Positions 1-6,421 of a stretch of 64,000 nt of DNA are shown here, piece after piece. Source of the stretch: Nocardioides sp. SR21 (GTDB lineage: Bacteria > Actinomycetota > Actinomycetes > Propionibacteriales > Nocardioidaceae); NCBI RefSeq assembly GCF_022761125.1, contig NZ_JAKWJR010000014.1, forward strand, positions 62,001-126,000, in the 5' to 3' direction. Position 1 is the first letter of the stretch, and each line of letters begins with the position of its first letter. The position numbers were made by a program, and so were the translations under genes. The notes under the pieces are model-generated. The model did no database searches. It was not told the origin of the DNA and saw only the letters and a program-made list of their open reading frames with translations.

Positions 1-134
1 TCGGCGCGGGCGTCGGCCTCGGCGTACGTGAGCCGGCGGTCCCGCCAGACCAGCACCTCCTGGTCGGGCACCGCACGCGCGACCGTGGCGAACACCGTCG
101 CGAGGTTGAAGCCGTCCGGACCGGGACCTGACAT
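1..134 (-). CDS. acyl-CoA synthetase (AMP-forming), N-terminal fragment
   Basis: Only the first 44 codons lie in the window; the gene runs off the left edge. Read on the minus strand from ATG 134 the protein begins MSGPGPDGFNLATVFATVAR and continues with VPDQEVLVWRDRRLTYAEAD. This is the typical start of ANL-superfamily acyl-CoA synthetases, a short helix followed by a 'DR-LTY-E' strand. The family activates a carboxylic acid to an acyl-adenylate and then to acyl-CoA in the cytosol; the ATP and substrate motifs are outside the window, so the substrate cannot be judged. A KstR-like palindrome lies just upstream. The family call rests on the N-terminus alone. Confidence 0.72.
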   Translation of the reverse strand, partial: MSGPGPDGFNLATVFATVARAVPDQEVLVWRDRRLTYAEADARA

Positions 135-148
135 GCGCACCGCCTTGG

Positions 149-162
149 TAGAACCGGTTCTC
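149..162. promoter_or_regulatory. KstR-like palindromic operator
   Basis: The 14-mer TAGAACCGGTTCTC contains a perfect 12-bp palindrome (AGAACCGGTTCT, 150-161). It sits 15 bases upstream of the acyl-CoA synthetase start. It matches the mycobacterial KstR consensus TNNAACNNGTTNNA at every fixed base except the last. KstR is a TetR-family repressor of sterol and lipid catabolism. That this genome uses KstR here is an inference. Confidence 0.5.
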
Positions 163-197
163 GTTTCGGCGATGCTAACCGCTCGGTGGCCGAGCTT

Positions 198-246
198 GTC
201 GAGACCCCCGCAGCCGACGTGTCACGTGGGCTGCGGGGGTCTCGAC
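198..246 (-). terminator. hairpin terminator downstream of katG
   Basis: A perfect 18-bp inverted repeat (198-215 and 229-246) with a 13-base loop lies 7 bases past the katG stop codon. There is no U-tract, as is usual for high-GC actinobacterial terminators. It could also serve as a barrier between katG and the acyl-CoA synthetase gene. Confidence 0.7.
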
Positions 247-253
247 CGCGAGA

Positions 254-2464
254 TCAGGCCAGGTCGAACCGGTCGAGCTCCATGACCTTCGTCCACGCGG
301 CCGCGAAGTCGCGGGCGAACTTCTCGTTCGCGTCGCCGCTGGCGTAGACCTCGGAGAGCGCGCGGAGCTGGGAGTTCGAGCCGAAGATCAGGTCGACCGC
401 GGTCGCCGTCCACTTCGTCTCGCCGGTCGCCAGGTCGCGGATCTCGTAGACGTTCTCCTCCGACTCCGACGCCTTCCACTGCGTGCCCGGGGACAGCAGG
501 TTGACGAAGAAGTCGGTCGAGAGCACGCCCGGTCGGTCGGTGAGCACGCCGTGCTGCGCGCCGCCGACGTTGGCGCCGAGCGAGCGCAGGCCGCCCACCA
601 GGACCGTCATCTCCGGGGCGCTCAGGTCGAGCATGTAGGCCCGGTCGACGAGCAGGGTCTCCGGCTGGAGCTTCTCGCCGGCCCGCAGGTAGTTGCGGAA
701 GCCGTCGGCGCGGGGCTCGAGGACCTTGAACGAGTCGACGTCGGTCTGCTCCTGGGTCGCGTCGGTGCGGCCCGGGTGGAACGCCACGCTCACCTCGGTG
801 CCCGCGTCCTTCGCCGCCTTCTCGACCGCTGCCGAACCGGCGAGCACGATCAGGTCGGCCAGCGAGATCTGCGCGCCGCCGGCGCCGTTGAACTCGGCCC
901 GGATGCCCTCGAGGGTCTCGAGGACCGTCGCGAGCTGCTCGGGCTGGTTGACCGCCCAGCCGCGCTGCGGCTCGAGGGCGATGCGGGCGCCGTTCGCGCC
1001 ACCGCGCTTGTCGGTGGAGCGGAAGCTGGCGGCTGAGGCCCAGGCGGTCGAGACCAGCTGGGAGACGGTGAGGCCGGAGCCGAGCACCTTCTCCTTGAGC
1101 GCGGCGACGTCGGCGTCGCCGACGAGCTCGCCCGCGACGGGCGGGACCGGGTCCTGCCACAGCTGCGGCTCGGGCACCCACGGGCCGAGGAAGCGCTCAA
1201 CCGGGCCCATGTCGCGGTGCAGGAGCTTGTACCAGGCCTTGGCGAAGGCCAGCGCGAACTCGTTGGGGTTCTCCAGGAACCGGCGGGAGATCTTCTCGTA
1301 CTCCGGGTCGAACCGGAGAGCGAGGTCGCTGGTCAGCATGGTCGGCTTGCGCTTCGGCGAGTCCGCGGTCGGGCCGGGGATGATGTCCTCGGCGTCCTTG
1401 GCGGTCCACTGGTGCGCACCGGCCGGGCTCTTCGTGAGCTCCCACTCGTAGCCGAACAGGAGCTTGAAGAAGTCGTTGCTCCAGCGGGTCGGCGTGGTGG
1501 TCCAGGTGACCTCGAGACCGGACGTGACGGCGTCGGCGCCCTTGCCCGAGCCGAAGCCGCTCTTCCAGCCGAGGCCCTGCTCCTCCAGCGGCGCGGCCTC
1601 CGGCTCCGGGCCGACCAGGTCGGCGTCACCGGCACCGTGGGTCTTGCCGAACGTGTGGCCACCGGCGATCAGCGCGACGGTCTCCTCGTCGTTCATCGCC
1701 ATCCGGGCGAACGTGTCGCGGATGTCGCGCGCCGAGGCGAGCGGGTCCGGGTTGCCGTTCGGGCCCTCGGGGTTGACGTAGATGAGGCCCATCTGGACCG
1801 CGCCGAGGTTCTCCTCGAGGGTCCGCTCCTCGGCGTACCGCTCGTCGCCGAGCCAGGTGTCCTCGGGACCCCAGAAGATCTCCTCCGGCTCCCAGACGTC
1901 CTCTCGGCCGAAGCCGAAGCCGAACGTCGTGAAGCCCATGTCCTCCAGCGCCACGTTGCCGGCGAGCACCAGCAGGTCGGCCCACGAGATCTTCTGGCCG
2001 TGCTTCTGCTTGACCGGCCACAGCAGGCGGCGCGCCTTGTCGAGGTTGGCGTTGTCCGGCCAGCTGTTGAGCGGCGCGAAGCGCTGCGAGCCGTCGCCGG
2101 CGCCGCCGCGGCCGTCGTAGATCCGGTAGGTGCCGGCCGCGTGCCAGCTGAGGCGGATCATCAGGCCGCCGTAGTGGCCGAAGTCGGCCGGCCACCAGTC
2201 CTGCGAGGTGTTCAGCACCTGGACGATGTCGCGGCGCAGCTCGGCGAGGTCGAGCTTCTCGAACTCGGCGGCGTAGCTGAAGTCCTCGCCCAGCGGGTTG
2301 CCCGCGGGCGAGTGCGCGTGCAGGACCGACAGGTCCAGCTGGTTGGGCCACCAGTCCTTGTTGGAGTGCGGCCGTCCACCCGTCTTCGGCTTCGGCGAGT
2401 CGATCGCCGGGTTCTCGCTCTCGCTGCCGCCGTCGTGCGCGACGGGGCATCCACTGTCGGTCAT
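254..2464 (-). CDS. katG: catalase-peroxidase KatG
   Basis: Cytosolic bifunctional haem enzyme that removes hydrogen peroxide (catalase) and oxidises organic donors (peroxidase). The protein is 736 residues, normal for the family, with the active N-domain and the degenerate C-domain. Distal-side R104, W107 and H108 are visible in RLSWHAAGTYR, and proximal haem ligand H270 in GGHTFGKTHG. W107, Y229 and M255 are placed to form the Trp-Tyr-Met adduct needed for catalase activity. These numbers coincide exactly with M. tuberculosis KatG, and S315, the well-known isoniazid-resistance position, is also Ser. The ATG is preceded by a strong GGAAGGA ribosome site. It lies 19 bases after furA on the same strand, so the two genes form the usual peroxide-responsive furA-katG operon. 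Confidence 0.98.
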   Translation of the reverse strand: MTDSGCPVAHDGGSESENPAIDSPKPKTGGRPHSNKDWWPNQLDLSVLHAHSPAGNPLGEDFSYAAEFEKLDLAELRRDIVQVLNTSQDWWPADFGHYGGLMIRLSWHAAGTYRIYDGRGGAGDGSQRFAPLNSWPDNANLDKARRLLWPVKQKHGQKISWADLLVLAGNVALEDMGFTTFGFGFGREDVWEPEEIFWGPEDTWLGDERYAEERTLEENLGAVQMGLIYVNPEGPNGNPDPLASARDIRDTFARMAMNDEETVALIAGGHTFGKTHGAGDADLVGPEPEAAPLEEQGLGWKSGFGSGKGADAVTSGLEVTWTTTPTRWSNDFFKLLFGYEWELTKSPAGAHQWTAKDAEDIIPGPTADSPKRKPTMLTSDLALRFDPEYEKISRRFLENPNEFALAFAKAWYKLLHRDMGPVERFLGPWVPEPQLWQDPVPPVAGELVGDADVAALKEKVLGSGLTVSQLVSTAWASAASFRSTDKRGGANGARIALEPQRGWAVNQPEQLATVLETLEGIRAEFNGAGGAQISLADLIVLAGSAAVEKAAKDAGTEVSVAFHPGRTDATQEQTDVDSFKVLEPRADGFRNYLRAGEKLQPETLLVDRAYMLDLSAPEMTVLVGGLRSLGANVGGAQHGVLTDRPGVLSTDFFVNLLSPGTQWKASESEENVYEIRDLATGETKWTATAVDLIFGSNSQLRALSEVYASGDANEKFARDFAAAWTKVMELDRFDLA

Positions 2465-2483
2465 GTCGTTCCTTCCACGGGTT

Positions 2484-2909
2484 TCACTGAGGGGTACGGG
2501 TGGAGCAGCTGGGGCACAGGCCCCAGTAGACGACCTCGGCCTCGTCGATGACGAAGCCGTGGTCGTCGGACGCGGTCAGGCAGGGCGTGTGCCCCACCGC
2601 GCAGTCGACGTCGGCGATCGCGCCGCAGGAGCGGCACACCACGTGGTGGTGGTTGTCGCCGGTGCGCGACTCGTAGCGCGCGACCGAGCCGGCCGGTTTG
2701 ATCCGGCGTACGAGGCCGTGGCCGGTCAGCGCGTGCAGCGAGTCGTAGACGGCCTGGTGGGACACCTCAGGCAGGTCCGCACGGACGACACCGAGGATGG
2801 CGTCGGTGTCCGAGTGGGGGTGCGCGTGCACCGCCGCGAGCACGGCGAGCCGCGGGCGGGTGACCCGCAGGCCCACCTCCCGCAGCTGCTGCTCGGGGGT
2901 CGTCGTCAC
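2484..2909 (-). CDS. furA: Fur-family redox/iron regulator FurA
   Basis: Metal-dependent repressor of the Fur family, 141 residues, adjacent to katG and probably its repressor. The N-terminal winged helix covers about residues 10-80. The dimerisation domain carries the histidine run in NHHHVVCRSCG and two Cys pairs, CRSCG and CPSC, expected to bind structural zinc. An upstream ATG exists in frame at 3095 but lies inside tRNA-Ala and is rejected. GTG 2909 was chosen because the homologous region begins there and because a TTGACT-17-AAGACT promoter ends exactly 6 bases before it, giving a leaderless mRNA. From memory, mycobacterial furA is also leaderless. Confidence 0.93.
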   Translation of the reverse strand: MTTTPEQQLREVGLRVTRPRLAVLAAVHAHPHSDTDAILGVVRADLPEVSHQAVYDSLHALTGHGLVRRIKPAGSVARYESRTGDNHHHVVCRSCGAIADVDCAVGHTPCLTASDDHGFVIDEAEVVYWGLCPSCSTRTPQ

Positions 2910-2915
2910 CCGCGC

Positions 2916-2949
2916 AGTCTTTCCCTTTTTCTTGAACGAGTCAAGAAAA
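2916..2949 (-). promoter_or_regulatory. furA-katG promoter and FurA box
   Basis: On the minus strand TTGACT (2939-2944) and AAGACT (2916-2921) are 17 bp apart, and the furA GTG follows after 6 bases. An AT-rich perfect inverted repeat, arms TTTTCTTGA and TCAAGAAAA separated by 5 bases (2927-2949), overlaps the -35 element. This is where a Fur-type repressor would block polymerase, so autoregulation of furA-katG is likely. The binding itself is inferred. Confidence 0.82.
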
Positions 2950-3012
2950 CACGCAGTGAAATCCGGGGGCTCCCCCGGTGGTCGGACATGGAACCGCCGA
3001 TCCCCGAAATGC

Positions 3013-3046
3013 CGAGAAGGCCGGTCCGAACGGACCGGCCTTCTCG
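3013..3046. terminator. perfect hairpin terminator after tRNA-Ala
   Basis: A perfect 16-bp inverted repeat with a 2-base centre (3013-3028 and 3031-3046) lies 7 bases past the 3' end of tRNA-Ala on the minus strand. It would end tRNA transcription before the furA promoter. Confidence 0.75.
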
Positions 3047-3053
3047 TGTTCGG

Positions 3054-3126
3054 TGGAGGTGAGGGGACTCGAACCCCTGACCCCCTGCATGCCATGCAGG
3101 TGCGCTACCAGCTGCGCCACACCCCC
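3054..3126 (-). tRNA. tRNA-Ala (anticodon GGC)
   Basis: The minus strand folds into a complete 73-base cloverleaf. The acceptor stem pairs GGGGGTG with CACCTCC and includes the G3-U70 wobble that identifies alanine tRNAs. The anticodon arm is CCTGC-ATGGCAT-GCAGG, so the anticodon is GGC, which reads GCC. The T arm is GGGGTTCGAGTCCCC. The discriminator base is A, and the 3' CCA is not encoded. Confidence 0.97.
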
Positions 3127-3182
3127 GAGCCATTGCTTCCCTTGCGGGTCGCAACTCGCGGAATACTAACCAACCAGATCCG

Positions 3183-3197
3183 CCGATGTGAAATCGG
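3183..3197 (-). terminator. short hairpin after histidine phosphatase gene
   Basis: CCGAT and ATCGG pair around a 5-base loop just past the stop codon of the histidine phosphatase gene, with a G-run (C-run in the transcript) beside it. It is weak but well placed. The rest of 3127-3201 is the tRNA promoter, in which TAGTAT is a plausible -10 on the minus strand. Confidence 0.4.
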
Positions 3198-3201
3198 GGG
3201 G

Positions 3202-3834
3202 TCAGGGAGCGGCCACGCGGTTGTACGCCCGCAGCTGCAGCGGCTCGCCCGCGGCGGCCTGCTCGAGCTCGACCCAGCCGCAGTTGGCCAGACCGCGCAG
3301 CGCGGCGCGCTCCCCGACCGGCCAGCCGAGCAGGACGGGCACGGCGTCGCGGATCGCGGCTCCGTGGGAGACGGCGATCGCCACCTCGCCGGGCTCGATC
3401 GAGTCGAGCAGCTCGGTCAGCGCCTCGACCATGCGGGCCGACACCTCGGCGGTCGTCTCGCCGCCGGGCACCGCGTCGAAGTCGCCGGCACGGAACCGCT
3501 CGAACAGCGCGGCGTCGGCAGCGACGGCGTCCGCATGCGTGCGGCCCTGCCAGTCCGCGAGGTAGTACTCCCGCAGCCGTGCGTCGTACGTCGGCTCGAG
3601 GTCGGTCTCCTTGGCGACGTACGCCGCCGTCTGCCGCGCTCGCGCGCTGTCGGAGGACCACAGGACCACCGGCCGCAGCGCGGCCAGCAGCGGAGCGACC
3701 GCGGCCGCCTGCCCGTGGCCGGTCTCGTTGATCTCGACGTCGAGCTGGCCCTGGATCCGGCCCTCGGCGTTCCAGGCGGTCTGACCGTGGCGGAGCAGGA
3801 CCAGGTGCTTCACGGGGAGGTGGCTAGCGCTCAT
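3202..3834 (-). CDS. histidine phosphatase family protein (phosphoglycerate mutase-like)
   Basis: A 210-residue cytosolic phosphatase of the histidine phosphatase superfamily. The phosphorylated His is H16 in RHGQTAWN, the second catalytic His is H157 in AVSHGAA, and the acidic residue is probably E89. It has no long insertions. The exact substrate (phosphosugar, nucleotide or cofactor phosphate) cannot be told from sequence; true dPGM activity is unlikely given the short length. Its ATG overlaps the end of rsfS by 11 bases, so it is the last gene of the nadD-rsfS unit. A link to NAD or nucleotide metabolism is suggested by position only. Confidence 0.9.
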   Translation of the reverse strand: MSASHLPVKHLVLLRHGQTAWNAEGRIQGQLDVEINETGHGQAAAVAPLLAALRPVVLWSSDSARARQTAAYVAKETDLEPTYDARLREYYLADWQGRTHADAVAADAALFERFRAGDFDAVPGGETTAEVSARMVEALTELLDSIEPGEVAIAVSHGAAIRDAVPVLLGWPVGERAALRGLANCGWVELEQAAAGEPLQLRAYNRVAAP

Positions 3835-4201
3835 GCGAGACGACGTCGGCGGGCAGCTCGATCAGCGGGCAGTCGCGCCACAGCCGCTCGAGGGCGTAGA
3901 ACTCGCGCTCCTCCTCGTGCTGCACGTGGACGACGATCTCGCCGTAGTCGATGAGCACCCAGCGCCCGTCGCGCTCGCCCTCGCGACGGATCGGCTTGGC
4001 GCCGATCTCGCGGAGCTTGTCCTCGATCTCGTCGACGATCGCCTTCACCTGGCGGTCGTTGGTGGCCGAGGCCAGCACGAACGCGTCGGTGATCGCCAGC
4101 TGCTCGCTGACGTCGAAGGCGATGATCTTCTGGGCGAGCTTCTCGGAGGCGGCGCGGGCGGCGGCCTCGACGAGCTCGATGGCATGGTCGGTGGCAGTCA
4201 T
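3824..4201 (-). CDS. rsfS: ribosomal silencing factor RsfS
   Basis: A 125-residue RsfS/YbeB/Iojap protein that binds ribosomal protein uL14 on the 50S subunit and blocks subunit joining, slowing translation in stationary phase. The diagnostic core is present: FDVSEQLAITDAFVLASATN, then VDEIEDKLREIGAKP and GRWVLIDYGEIVVHVQHEEE. The reading frame is open upstream, but the ATG at 4201 is the right start because it overlaps the nadD stop as ATGA and the homology begins there. The nadD-rsfS order is conserved in many actinobacteria and Firmicutes. Confidence 0.95.
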   Translation of the reverse strand: MTATDHAIELVEAAARAASEKLAQKIIAFDVSEQLAITDAFVLASATNDRQVKAIVDEIEDKLREIGAKPIRREGERDGRWVLIDYGEIVVHVQHEEEREFYALERLWRDCPLIELPADVVSHER

Positions 4202-4803
4202 GCAGTGTCCTTGGGAATGGCCTTGGGAGTGGCCTTGGGATACAGGTCGTGCTTGGCGATGTACTGGACGACGCCGTCCGGCACGAGGTACCAAACCGGC
4301 TCCCCGCGCCGCGTGCGGTCGCGGCAGTCGGTGGACGAGATCGCCAGGGCGGGGATCTCCACCATGGTGACGCGGTCGGCGGGGATCGACGCAATCGTCG
4401 CCTCGTCCATGGTGTAGCCGGGCCGGGTGCAGCCGACGAACCTGGCGAGCTCGAAGAGGTCCTCCGCGTCGCGCCAGGTGAAGATGTCGGCCAGCGCGTC
4501 GGCGCCGGTGATGAAGTAGAGCTCCGCGTCGGGCCACAGGGCCTTCAGGTCGCGCAGCGTGTCGATCGTGTACGTCGTGCCGGCCCGGTCGATGTCGACG
4601 CGGGAGACGGTGAACCGCGGGTTGGACGCGGTCGCGATCACCGTCATCAGGTAGCGGTCCTCGGCGGGAGTGACCGCACGGTCAGCCTTCTGCCAGGGCG
4701 CGCCGGTCGGGACGAAGACGACCTCGTCGAGGTCGAACCACGCCTGCACCTCCGACGCGGCCACGAGGTGGCCGTGGTGGATCGGGTCGAAGGTGCCGCC
4801 CAT
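4198..4803 (-). CDS. nadD: nicotinate-nucleotide adenylyltransferase NadD
   Basis: Transfers AMP from ATP to nicotinate mononucleotide, giving deamido-NAD in NAD synthesis. The nucleotidyltransferase signature is GGTFDPIHHGHLVA; downstream are FVPTGAPWQK, SRVDIDRAGTTYT, the FITGADAL block and the ISSTDCRDR motif (normally ISST-IR). The first ATG that fits is 4803, but the first beta strand (RRVGVMGG) needs about 15 more residues. The only usable upstream codon is CTG 4851, which overlaps the stop of the 46-residue gene as CTGA. The true start may therefore be CTG 4851 with translational coupling. The C-terminus is encoded by a 12-bp tandem repeat. Confidence 0.93.
   Translation of the reverse strand: MGGTFDPIHHGHLVAASEVQAWFDLDEVVFVPTGAPWQKADRAVTPAEDRYLMTVIATASNPRFTVSRVDIDRAGTTYTIDTLRDLKALWPDAELYFITGADALADIFTWRDAEDLFELARFVGCTRPGYTMDEATIASIPADRVTMVEIPALAISSTDCRDRTRRGEPVWYLVPDGVVQYIAKHDLYPKATPKAIPKDTA
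4209..4240. repeat. 12-bp tandem repeat in the 3' end of nadD
   Basis: CCTTGGGAATGG and CCTTGGGAGTGG follow each other directly, then a partial third copy CCTTGGGA. It encodes the repetitive tail PKATPKAIPK of NadD, beyond the conserved fold, so copy number could vary with little effect on the enzyme. Confidence 0.8.
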
Positions 4804-4847
4804 GACCCCTACCCGTCGGGGCAGGGGCTCGAGGGCCGCGTCGCTGG

Positions 4848-4988
4848 TCAGCTGTGCTCGCGTCCAGCGCCGAAGAAGATCAGGCCGAGGAGCAGCGCCA
4901 TGAGGATCGCCAGGGTGACCCCGCCGAGCAACCACTCGTTGGGCACGTTGGGGTTCTCGGTGTGGAGCACGGTGAGCAGCGCGTTCAT
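4848..4988 (-). CDS. 46-residue membrane protein between proA and nadD
   Basis: A small gene not found by ordinary length cut-offs. From ATG 4988 it reads MNALLTVLHTENPNVPNEWL, followed by one hydrophobic helix (GVTLAILMALLLGLIFF) and a short polar tail GAGREHS. A TAGGAT -10 element (4996-5001) ends 7 bases before the ATG, so a leaderless mRNA is likely. The stop codon overlaps a CTG that may be the true nadD start. A single-pass inner membrane protein of unknown function is the best reading. Codon choice (GC-rich third positions) looks coding. Confidence 0.75.
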   Translation of the reverse strand: MNALLTVLHTENPNVPNEWLLGGVTLAILMALLLGLIFFGAGREHS

Positions 4989-5004
4989 GAGCCGAATCCT
5001 AGCG

Positions 5005-6255
5005 TCACGGGCGGACGTGACCGTCGCCGGTCACGACGTACTTGGTCGACGTCATCTCCGGCAGCCCCATCGGCCCGCGCGCGTGGAGCTTCTGCGTGCT
5101 GATCCCGATCTCGGCGCCGAAGCCGAACTCGCCCCCGTCGGTGAACCGCGTGGACGCGTTGACCAGCACCGCCGCCGAGTCGACGGAGGCCGTGAACCGG
5201 CGGGCCGCGGCGAGGTCCTCGGTGACGATCGCCTCGGTGTGCTGGCTCGAGTAGCGCCGGATGTGCCGCACCGCCGCGTCCAGGTCGGGTACGACGGCCG
5301 CGGAGATGTCGAGCGAGAGGTACTCCTGCTCGTAGTCCTCCTCGGTGGCGGCCACCACGCCGTCGTACGCACCGAACGCGGCGTCGCCGTGGATCGTCAC
5401 CCCGGCGTCCTGGAGCGCCGCGACCACGCGCGGGAGGAAGGTGTCGACGAGGTCGGCGTGCACCAGCAGCGACTCGGCCGCGTTGCAGACGCTGGTGCGG
5501 TGGGTCTTGGCGTTGAGGACGATCGCGAGCGCCTTGTCGAGGTCGGCCGCGGCGTCGACGTACACGTGGCAGTTGCCGACGCCGGTCTCGATCACGGGGA
5601 CCGTCGACTCCTCGACGACCGAGCGGATCAGGCCCGCTCCCCCGCGCGGGATCAGCACGTCGACGTGGCCGCGGGCACGCATCAGCGCCTTGACGCTGTC
5701 GTGGGTGTCGCCGGGGACCAGCTGGACGACGTCCGCGTCGAGCCCGGCCTCGGCGACGGCATCGCGCAGGACGGCGACGATCGCGGCGTTGCTGGAGCGG
5801 GCGCTGGAGCTGCCGCGCAGGAGCACGGCGTTGCCGGACTTCAGGCAGATGCCGGCGGCGTCCGCGGTGACGTTGGGCCGGGCCTCGTAGATCATCCCGA
5901 CCACGCCGAACGGCACGCGCACCTGGCGCAGCTCGAGACCGTTGGCGAGGGTCCCGCCGCGCACGACCTCGCCGACCGGGTCCGGGAGCCCGGCGACGTC
6001 GCGCAGTCCCTGGGCCATCGCGTCGAGACGCTCCGGGGTGAGCCGGAGCCGGTCGATGATGTTGGCCGGCGTGCCACCTGCCTCGGCCCGCTCGACGTCC
6101 GCGGCGTTGCCGGCGAGGACCTCCTCGGCGCGGGCCTGGAGAGCGTCGGCCATGGCGTGCAGCGCCCGGTCCTTCTCGGCACGGGTGGCCAGCGCCAGGC
6201 CGTGGCTCGCCTCGCGCGCCCGCTCCGCCACGGCGATGACGTCGTTCATGCTCAT
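5005..6255 (-). CDS. proA: glutamate-5-semialdehyde dehydrogenase (gamma-glutamyl phosphate reductase)
   Basis: Second step of proline synthesis: NADPH-dependent reduction of gamma-glutamyl phosphate to glutamate-5-semialdehyde. The 416-residue protein belongs to the aldehyde dehydrogenase superfamily. Catalytic C257 lies in HRTSVCNAAE, and the conserved blocks VPFGVVGMIYEARPNVT, LKSGNAVLLRG and IPRGGAGLI are present. An in-frame ATG exists at 6348, but homology starts at the two ATG codons at 6255 and 6249; the first was chosen. proB, its usual partner, is not adjacent here. The upstream 166-base gap holds the divergent start of a secreted protein gene and a GCGCG...CGCGC inverted repeat. 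Confidence 0.97.
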   Translation of the reverse strand: MSMNDVIAVAERAREASHGLALATRAEKDRALHAMADALQARAEEVLAGNAADVERAEAGGTPANIIDRLRLTPERLDAMAQGLRDVAGLPDPVGEVVRGGTLANGLELRQVRVPFGVVGMIYEARPNVTADAAGICLKSGNAVLLRGSSSARSSNAAIVAVLRDAVAEAGLDADVVQLVPGDTHDSVKALMRARGHVDVLIPRGGAGLIRSVVEESTVPVIETGVGNCHVYVDAAADLDKALAIVLNAKTHRTSVCNAAESLLVHADLVDTFLPRVVAALQDAGVTIHGDAAFGAYDGVVAATEEDYEQEYLSLDISAAVVPDLDAAVRHIRRYSSQHTEAIVTEDLAAARRFTASVDSAAVLVNASTRFTDGGEFGFGAEIGISTQKLHARGPMGLPEMTSTKYVVTGDGHVRP

Positions 6256-6421
6256 GCGCGTACTCGCTTCGCTCCGTGCGCGCACGAGGCACCTGGTGCG
6301 CTGCTCTGGATGATTCGCTCGCTCATGGCCCGAGGTTAAAGCAACCAAACGGCCCCGCCGACCGTCGTACGCTCGTCGGAATCATCGCAGCGCCCGCGCT
6401 GCCGTCGGGGAAGGACCCGCC

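Noticed and set aside
28..285. 85-codon plus-strand frame at the left edge
   Set aside because: Opposite the acyl-CoA synthetase start and running through the katG terminator; composition not protein-like.
2910..3095. N-terminal extension of FurA to ATG 3095
   Set aside because: It would translate tRNA-Ala and the FurA operator; GTG 2909 has a perfectly spaced promoter.
3202..3834. True 2,3-bisphosphoglycerate-dependent mutase
   Set aside because: Shorter than dPGM, and the surrounding insertions are missing; a general histidine phosphatase is safer.
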